From NCBI GenBank assembly GCA_022759345.1, contig JAEMPK010000054.1, positions 1-10,018 of the forward strand: a stretch of DNA of 10,018 nucleotides. The letters are read 5' to 3'. Shown here piece after piece: positions 5,801-10,018 of this stretch. A program made the translations under genes and the position numbers. Source of the DNA: Pyrobaculum sp. GTDB lineage: Archaea > Thermoproteota > Thermoprotei > Thermoproteales > Thermoproteaceae. Positions within the stretch are counted from its first letter, which is position 1. Every line of letters starts with the position of its first letter. The notes under the pieces are model-generated. The model worked only from the letters and a program-made list of their open reading frames with translations, had not been told where the DNA came from and ran no database searches.

Positions 5801-6564
5801 TCTACTCGAGGCGCCACAACAGCGCCGAAAATCCCAGTGGTAAATTCATACGTCAACTTGAGTGGTTTATTTTCAGATAACTCAACCTTTACACGTTTAG
5901 ATAGACTCTTCATCTTACCACTTATGTCTTTTAACATCTCTACGCTGTATTTTGCAGATACGGTGCCCTCGGCTGATATATTAAATACCGACTCGCTGTC
6001 GTGACTCAGCTCGACTTCTGCGGCCTTTCCACCTTCACCCACGCCCTTAAACACAATACCCTCAGGAGATGCCGTTATCTGTATCCAGTCAGAAACCTCT
6101 CCCACCATGGAGAGTATATCGTCAAACACAGAGGAGTCTATTTCGAACGATGCGTCAAACGTGAGAGTCAGTTCTGGCACCTCCTCTTCTACAACCTGTA
6201 CTATGGGGAAGGAGAAACGTCTCACCAGCCCTACCTCTTTTCCTCTCTTGGGGTATACGTAGAGGGAGAATCTATTCTTCTCGTTGTCTACCTCAAGCTC
6301 AAGTTTTTCTGTGGCGCCTATACGTTTAACGACATCTTTTATCGTAGTGAAGATAAGACCTACCTTTGTTTCTTCTTCCACTAGGTAGTCCTCAAGGGCT
6401 GTTGCGTGGAATGTCAAGTCGAATAACACAGTTTTTGTGGGATCTAGCGACTTTAGCTTCATTCCATCATGAGAGAAGGCAAGCACAGCCTCAGGTAGAG
6501 TCTTTATGAGAACTTCAAAGGCGTAACGCGGCTCTTTCCCCTTTGGAAAGAGAGCCTTGATCAT
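5797..6564 (-). CDS. pcn: DNA polymerase sliding clamp, PCNA
   Basis: This 255-residue protein is an archaeal PCNA, which forms a trimeric ring that tethers DNA polymerase, Fen1, ligase and other factors to DNA. Evidence: a two-domain repeat of normal length; the N-terminal LKSLDPTKTVLFDL (38-50), matching the family SMDPxxVxLxxL segment; an interdomain connecting loop around 118-134 ending VPELTLTF; a Lys-rich second domain; and a C-terminus LKLTYEF...APRVD, matching the family LxYxxx...LAPRxE/D tail that binds client PIP motifs. I chose ATG at 6564. An in-frame GTG at 6576 would add four residues, but that GTG lies inside a strong GGTGAGGAG ribosome binding site, and a TATA-like box also points to 6564. 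Crenarchaea often carry more than one PCNA, so whether this ring is homo- or heterotrimeric is unknown. Confidence 0.95.
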   Translation of the reverse strand: MIKALFPKGKEPRYAFEVLIKTLPEAVLAFSHDGMKLKSLDPTKTVLFDLTFHATALEDYLVEEETKVGLIFTTIKDVVKRIGATEKLELEVDNEKNRFSLYVYPKRGKEVGLVRRFSFPIVQVVEEEVPELTLTFDASFEIDSSVFDDILSMVGEVSDWIQITASPEGIVFKGVGEGGKAAEVELSHDSESVFNISAEGTVSAKYSVEMLKDISGKMKSLSKRVKVELSENKPLKLTYEFTTGIFGAVVAPRVD

Positions 6565-6568
6565 ACTA

Positions 6569-6577
6569 CTCCTCACC
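6569..6577 (-). promoter_or_regulatory. Shine-Dalgarno site that decides the PCNA start
   Basis: GGTGAGGAG on the minus strand sits 4 nt before the ATG at 6564. It matches the archaeal 16S 3'-end complement. It contains the competing GTG (6576) within itself. The same nonamer precedes fixX at 8796-8804. Confidence 0.6.
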
Positions 6578-6584
6578 GCGGAGA

Positions 6585-6594
6585 CATATATAAG
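6585..6594. promoter_or_regulatory. Near-symmetric TATA element between PCNA and the plus-strand sRNA
   Basis: CATATATAAG on the plus strand is CTTATATATG on the minus strand. Read minus, it lies 30 nt before the PCNA ATG at 6564, giving a leaderless message. Read plus, it predicts a start near 6613-6616, just before the C box of the plus-strand sRNA at 6618. A second box, TTTATTATAC on the minus strand (6618-6609), could give a PCNA mRNA long enough to include the ribosome binding site. Confidence 0.45.
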
Positions 6595-6615
6595 TGTGTT
6601 TCACTACAGTATAAT

Positions 6616-6668
6616 AAATGGAGAGGACCCCGATCACTGAGATGTGAAGAGTGGTATTACTACTGACC
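6616..6668 (+). ncRNA. C/D box guide sRNA between PCNA and etfA (targets proposed in the 16S 530-loop region)
   Basis: Plus-strand order: C-like box ATGGAGA (6618-6624, two changes from RTGATGA), 12-nt guide GGACCCCGATCA, D' box CTGA (6637-6640), 3-nt spacer GAT, C' box GTGAAGA (6644-6650, one change), 12-nt guide GTGGTATTACTA, D box CTGA (6663-6666). The 12-4-3-7-12 spacing equals that of the sRNA at 5722-5774, which is the main support, since the first C box is weak. From memory of crenarchaeal 16S rRNA, the D guide pairs nine bases with GUAAUACCA plus a G-U pair (predicted site A532, E. coli numbering). The D' guide can pair with UGGUCGGGGU just downstream (site about C556). The 3' end is antisense to the last codons and stop of etfA. 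The TATA element at 6585-6594 is well placed to start it. The ends are estimates. Confidence 0.72.
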
Positions 6669-7697
6669 TTTCAGTTTCTTTATTTCCTCAAGTAGAAGCG
6701 GGAGGATTTGTTTGTAGTCGCCGACTACGGCGTAGTCGGCGTTTTCCATCATTGGCACATGCGGATTTGGGTTGATTGCTATGATTATCTTCGCCCCTGT
6801 AACGCCCACCAAGTGTTGAACAGCGCCACTTATGCCAACCGCTATGTAGAGTTTTGGTCTAATGGTCTTGCCCGTCTGTCCTATCAGCCGCGTAGGTGGC
6901 GCCCAGCCCGCACGCACAGCCATAAGAGTGGCGCCGACTGTGCCGCCGAGAAGCTTCGCCAGATCTATAAGAAGTTTAAATCCTTCGGCTGAGCCGAGGC
7001 CTCTGCCGCCTGCAACTACCACGTCAGCGGACTCCACAGGCGGGAGATCAGCCACGTCCTTTTCCAGCCTTTTCTCCACCGACACGAGTCTCGTTCTTCT
7101 CTTTTGGATCTCCACCTTCTCTAAGATTATCTGGCCCGTTCTATTTGCGTCGCGCGGCGGCTTGGGAAAGACGCCGGGTCCAACGCTTGCCATCTGGGGG
7201 CGTCTCTGGGGAGTCCTTATGGTGGCTAGGTACGTGCCGCCGAACGTGGGGCGTATTTGGAGCAGGTCGCGGGTTTTTGGATCAATCTCAAGCGCTGTGC
7301 AGTCTGCCGTAATTCCTGTTGTCAACGCATTCGCTATGTAGGGAGCAAGCTCTCTCCCGCGTTTGGTTGCGCCGATTAGAAATATCTCAGGCTTGTACTT
7401 CTGCACCACTCTAGCGATGGCCTCTGCATACTCGACGGGCGTATATATCTGCAGGTCTGGATTGTCTATTATAACCACCTTATCTGCGCCGTGGTAAATC
7501 GCCTCGCGTGCCATCTCCTCTGTGCCGGCTACGATTACGCCTCCCACCTCGGCGCCGCCTAGCTTCTGCGCCAAGTCTCTCGCCTTTCCCAACAGCTCAA
7601 GTCCGACGTCCTTTAGTCTGTTGCCTTCTCTCTCGAGATAAACCCAGACGCCGCTGTATTCCGCCTTGTTTATTTGCGGCCAGAGAGAGCAAGGCAT
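6660..7697 (-). CDS. etfA: Electron transfer flavoprotein alpha subunit (EtfA/FixB)
   Basis: This 345-residue protein is the FAD-carrying alpha subunit of an ETF heterodimer. The N-terminal alpha/beta domain begins YSGVWVYLE (14-22). The linker holds FGGTYLATI (152-160) and the Arg/Pro segment before it. The C-terminal FAD domain has GGRGLGS (230-236), RAGWAPPTRLIGQTGKTIRP (262-281) and GISGAVQH (288-295), the classic motifs that hold the FAD, then AINPNPHVPMMENADYAVVGD. It is the last gene of fixC-fixX-etfB-etfA. Only 4 bp separate it from etfB, so it is cotranscribed. In the EtfABCX setting this FAD receives the high-potential electron from the bifurcating flavin and passes it to FixC. The TAG stop is covered by the antisense C/D sRNA at 6616-6668. 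ATG at 7697 is the only well-placed start. Confidence 0.96.
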   Translation of the reverse strand: MPCSLWPQINKAEYSGVWVYLEREGNRLKDVGLELLGKARDLAQKLGGAEVGGVIVAGTEEMAREAIYHGADKVVIIDNPDLQIYTPVEYAEAIARVVQKYKPEIFLIGATKRGRELAPYIANALTTGITADCTALEIDPKTRDLLQIRPTFGGTYLATIRTPQRRPQMASVGPGVFPKPPRDANRTGQIILEKVEIQKRRTRLVSVEKRLEKDVADLPPVESADVVVAGGRGLGSAEGFKLLIDLAKLLGGTVGATLMAVRAGWAPPTRLIGQTGKTIRPKLYIAVGISGAVQHLVGVTGAKIIIAINPNPHVPMMENADYAVVGDYKQILPLLLEEIKKLKGQ

Positions 7698-7701
7698 AGC
7701 T

Positions 7702-8499
7702 CTACAATATGCCCTCCTCTCTTAATATTTGTATCAACTTTTTGACGACTTCGGTAGGCTCCCCTTGTAGGACTATCTTCTTCCGTGGCGGATAAGTGGC
7801 TGGGGCCATGCCGGCGACCACCGTGGGGCTTCCCCGGAGACCTACGCAGTCTGGATCTAGTCCAAGCTCCTTGTTGCTTACGACCTGGATATATTCACGG
7901 GCGTTTAACTTGCGGCTAAGTCTTACCTCTCTAGGAACCTGAGAGCCCTTCAGCACAGATATCACGGCGGGCATCTCGACCTCATACGTCTCATCTATGC
8001 CCTCGTCCTCTAAGAAGCGTCTAACGATTAGAGTCTTGTTTCTGACCTCGGCGTCGTACACGTAATAGACGTAGGGCACACCCAGCCAGTTAGCGGTCTG
8101 CGCCCCGATGTGTGCAGTTGCGCTGTCTATAGTCTCTTCGCCTGTCACGATCAAGTCGTAGTCTGGTACGTATTTCTCAATGGTCTTGGCCAACACATGC
8201 GCGGTGGCCCATGTGTCGGCGCCTGCAAAGGCCTTGTCTGAGACTAATATCGCTCTGTCGACTCCCATCCCTATTAAGCTCTCGAGCGCTGGTATTCCGC
8301 TTGGAGGCGCCATAGAAAGCGCTATGACCTCTCCGCTGTATTTATCCTTGAGCTTTAACGCGAGCTCCACGGCGTCTCTGTCCCATACATTGCTTGTTAG
8401 GGGGACGCCTTCTCTTACCAGCGTGCCAGTTTCGGGATCTATCTTTACTAGTGAAGGGGAAAGTGGCACGGCGGCCTTTGTGAGTACGACGATCTTCAT
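7702..8499 (-). CDS. etfB: Electron transfer flavoprotein beta subunit (EtfB/FixA)
   Basis: This 265-residue beta subunit has the ETF-beta pattern: MKIVVLTKAAVP at the N-terminus, NVWDRDAVELAL (37-48), the nucleotide-loop segment TGEETIDSATAHIGAQTA (119-136), the EDEGIDETYEVEMPAVISV region (164-182), and LRGSPTVVAGM (221-231). In bifurcating ETFs this subunit binds the FAD that takes a hydride from NADH and splits the electrons; in ordinary ETFs the site holds AMP. The neighbours fixC and fixX favour the bifurcating type. It starts 2 bp after the fixX stop and ends 4 bp before etfA. No clear ribosome binding site precedes the ATG, so coupling to upstream translation is likely. Confidence 0.95.
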   Translation of the reverse strand: MKIVVLTKAAVPLSPSLVKIDPETGTLVREGVPLTSNVWDRDAVELALKLKDKYSGEVIALSMAPPSGIPALESLIGMGVDRAILVSDKAFAGADTWATAHVLAKTIEKYVPDYDLIVTGEETIDSATAHIGAQTANWLGVPYVYYVYDAEVRNKTLIVRRFLEDEGIDETYEVEMPAVISVLKGSQVPREVRLSRKLNAREYIQVVSNKELGLDPDCVGLRGSPTVVAGMAPATYPPRKKIVLQGEPTEVVKKLIQILREEGIL

Positions 8500-8501
8500 G
8501 G

Positions 8502-8792
8502 CTACGTAAATCTATACCAAATCCCCATGCCTGAACGTGGGTAGTTCCAGTCTATGTTGCCGTGGGGACATACGACGCGGCATGTGCCGCACTCCACACA
8601 AGCCTCTGTGCTTAAAACCACGTGGTCGCCTTGCTGTACATAACACCTTGCAGGGCACATAAACGTACAAGGCTTCTTTTCGCACCTCCTACATCGCTCT
8701 GGGTCTATGATCTTGATGTGCGGTCTGTGAACATCTACATCCCACGCATTGGCGTTAAGTCTCTCTTCTATAGTGAAGTATTTCAAGCTCAT
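8502..8792 (-). CDS. fixX: FixX/EtfX ferredoxin-like protein
   Basis: This 96-residue ferredoxin-like subunit of the FixABCX complex has two cysteine groups. They are Cys34, 37, 42, 46 (with CPARCY and Cys50 following) and Cys65, 68, 71, 75 in CVECGTCRVVCPHG, enough for two [4Fe-4S] clusters. The tail GNIDWNYPRSGMGIWYRF is the FixX signature (usually NIxWxYPRGGFGI), which separates it from ordinary 8Fe ferredoxins. It passes electrons between the ETF core, FixC and quinone. ATG at 8792 overlaps the fixC stop (ATGA) and has a strong GGTGAGGAG ribosome binding site 3 nt upstream. The next gene, etfB, follows after 2 bp. Confidence 0.96.
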   Translation of the reverse strand: MSLKYFTIEERLNANAWDVDVHRPHIKIIDPERCRRCEKKPCTFMCPARCYVQQGDHVVLSTEACVECGTCRVVCPHGNIDWNYPRSGMGIWYRFT

Positions 8793-10018
8793 AGGCTCCT
8801 CACCATTTTAATCATATTTATCATTAATTTTAGTAGACTTATTCTTGTCTTTTTCGACGCTTCACGTACAGCTTCAAACAAAGTCCTGTGGTTCTCATCA
8901 ATGTTGAAGTAGTTATACGCCGCCGTCGTCGAGAACAACGCCAGATCTCTGAAGAGAGTTTCGTCACTTAGAAGTCTATCTGCCTTTCTAAACTTCTCTA
9001 GCTGCGGCAAGATGAAGCTACTTCTGAGCTTCTTTTCATACACGGCGAGGTCCTCCGCCGAGGGGCTACGGGCCTCTTTTATGGCCTCTGCGGCGAGGAC
9101 GCCGGAGGCTATGGCAAAGTCTACACCGCGGATCAACACGCCGGTGTGAAGTAAAAAGCCCGCGGCGTCTCCGACGATGAGTAACCCATCGTAATAGAAA
9201 CGAGGCGGCGACATGTTGATGCCGGCAACAGGCGTCATGTGGCCTCCGTATTCCTGTAGAGAGGCCCCCTTGACCAGGGGGGCTATGTATGGATGCAGTC
9301 TCAACCTCTCCACTAGATCGTAGACCGGCGTCTTGAGCTTCTCCCAATTCTTTAGATACACAACGACGCCAAGCGCCAACGCGTCTTTGTAGGTGTATAT
9401 GAACCCGCCGCCAGGGAGGTACTCAGTGGGGTACCCAGCCAGAGCCCATGCAAGACCTTCGTCTTCGTCTAGGCCGAGTCTCTCCTCTAGAGTTTTTCTG
9501 TTTTCGAACTTCAACACCTCCTTTACGCCCACAGCGACCACCTCAGGCTCTAGCTTCTTCACTATGCCCGCCCTCTCGAGAAGCAGACGGTTAACCCCCT
9601 CAGCGTCTACGACGTAGTCCGCTTGAAGCACGTCGGGTCCTGATTGTATTCCAATAATTCTGCCCTTTTCGTCTTTCACCAGCCTATCTACGGTGACCTC
9701 CGTGACTATCTTAGCTCCGGCGTTTTGGGCTTGTTTCGACATCCAAGAAACAAACGATACCAACGGCACGACGAAGCTTGATTTTTCCTTTTCCACCACT
9801 GCGGTTTCCACAGTCAGCGCCTTGTCCTCTGTGAGGAAAGATACTCGTTCCCTCCTAACCCATCTGTCCACGGGGGCGTCTTTGCGGAACTCCGGCAGAT
9901 ACTTGTCGAGCCAATACGCATATATCCGGCCGCCGTAAAGCTCCTTGGCCCCCGGCTCTCTCCCCCTTTCTAAAACCACCACCTTAAAACCCGCAGAGGC
10001 CAGTCTGTAAGCCGCCGC
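8789..10018 (-). CDS. fixC: FixC/EtfC flavoprotein-quinone oxidoreductase (5' end cut by the right edge)
   Basis: The frame is open from 10018 to the TGA at 8789, giving 409 visible residues. The first visible stretch, AAAYRLASAGFKVVVLERGR, is the helix and second strand of an N-terminal FAD Rossmann fold. The first strand with GxGxxG, some 15-20 residues, is therefore outside the window. LYGGRIYA and the later VGDAAGFLLHTGVLIRGVDF (encoded around 9120-9180) are the second and third FAD-contact motifs of the geranylgeranyl reductase/FixC/ETF-QO group. It lacks the C-terminal iron-sulfur domain of ETF-QO, a role filled here by the separate FixX. It ends in an amphipathic, Met/Leu-rich helix that could touch the membrane. 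It passes electrons from EtfAB to quinone. The GTG at 9982 is only an internal codon. The operon promoter is not in the window. Confidence 0.94.
   Translation of the reverse strand, partial: AAAYRLASAGFKVVVLERGREPGAKELYGGRIYAYWLDKYLPEFRKDAPVDRWVRRERVSFLTEDKALTVETAVVEKEKSSFVVPLVSFVSWMSKQAQNAGAKIVTEVTVDRLVKDEKGRIIGIQSGPDVLQADYVVDAEGVNRLLLERAGIVKKLEPEVVAVGVKEVLKFENRKTLEERLGLDEDEGLAWALAGYPTEYLPGGGFIYTYKDALALGVVVYLKNWEKLKTPVYDLVERLRLHPYIAPLVKGASLQEYGGHMTPVAGINMSPPRFYYDGLLIVGDAAGFLLHTGVLIRGVDFAIASGVLAAEAIKEARSPSAEDLAVYEKKLRSSFILPQLEKFRKADRLLSDETLFRDLALFSTTAAYNYFNIDENHRTLFEAVREASKKTRISLLKLMINMIKMVRSL
8796..8804 (-). promoter_or_regulatory. Shine-Dalgarno site of fixX, inside the fixC end
   Basis: GGTGAGGAG on the minus strand is 3 nt before the fixX ATG at 8792 and is encoded by the last fixC codons (Met-Val-Arg-Ser-Leu). 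It is one of only two such clear sites in the window; the other precedes PCNA. It fits an internal operon gene that cannot rely on leaderless initiation. Confidence 0.6.

Noticed and set aside
6001..6384. 127-codon plus-strand frame inside PCNA
   Set aside because: Antisense shadow; composition is atypical and there is no start signal.
6862..7341. 159-codon plus-strand frame inside etfA
   Set aside because: Antisense to a clear ETF alpha subunit; Ser/Pro/Arg-rich product typical of shadow frames.
1..10018. CRISPR arrays, insertion sequences, tRNA or rRNA genes
   Set aside because: No regularly spaced repeats, transposase motifs, terminal inverted repeats, or tRNA/rRNA sequence were recognised on either strand.

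Overview
This window is most likely from a hyperthermophilic crenarchaeon of the Thermoproteales, Pyrobaculum or a close relative. The evidence is leaderless-looking genes with TATA-like boxes about 24-30 nt before the start codon, a few strong GGTGAGG ribosome binding sites, an archaeal PCNA, a Pth2-type peptidyl-tRNA hydrolase, a complete EtfABCX (FixABCX) set, and two archaeal C/D box sRNAs. The genus is inferred from protein character only.

Layout, left to right. (1) 1-136, minus: the first 45 codons of pth2, running off the left edge. (2) 207-1303, plus: an exported-protein gene with a damaged front. A 19-residue signal peptide and about 40 further codons lie in one frame, broken by stop codons; after a one-base frame change, about 300 codons are intact. 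(3) 1290-2348, minus: a Nudix hydrolase and a cysteine-rich protein of unknown function. (4) 2349-2455: a compact divergent promoter region with a spaced inverted repeat. (5) 2456-5723, plus: a tightly packed sdhABCD operon for succinate:quinone oxidoreductase. (6) 5722-6668: the PCNA sliding-clamp gene on the minus strand, with one C/D box sRNA on each side. The one downstream of PCNA is on the minus strand; the one upstream is on the plus strand. (7) 6660-10018, minus: the operon fixC-fixX-etfB-etfA, whose first gene runs off the right edge.

How the genes work together. The sdh and etf/fix operons both deliver electrons to the membrane quinone pool: SdhABCD from succinate, and EtfABCX from NADH while probably also reducing a low-potential ferredoxin or flavodoxin by flavin-based electron bifurcation.

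The most interesting part is the pair of C/D box sRNAs around PCNA. Neither is an ORF. Both follow the same layout, C box - 12 nt guide - CTGA - 3 nt - C' box - 12 nt guide - CTGA. From memory of crenarchaeal 16S rRNA, all four guides can pair within the 530-loop (helix 18) and the segment just after it. Two of the guides, one from each sRNA, would cover overlapping rRNA bases with predicted 2'-O-methylation sites only three bases apart. In both sRNAs the 3' D box abuts or overlaps the stop codon of a converging gene (sdhD and etfA). The rRNA matches need checking against the real 16S sequence of this organism.
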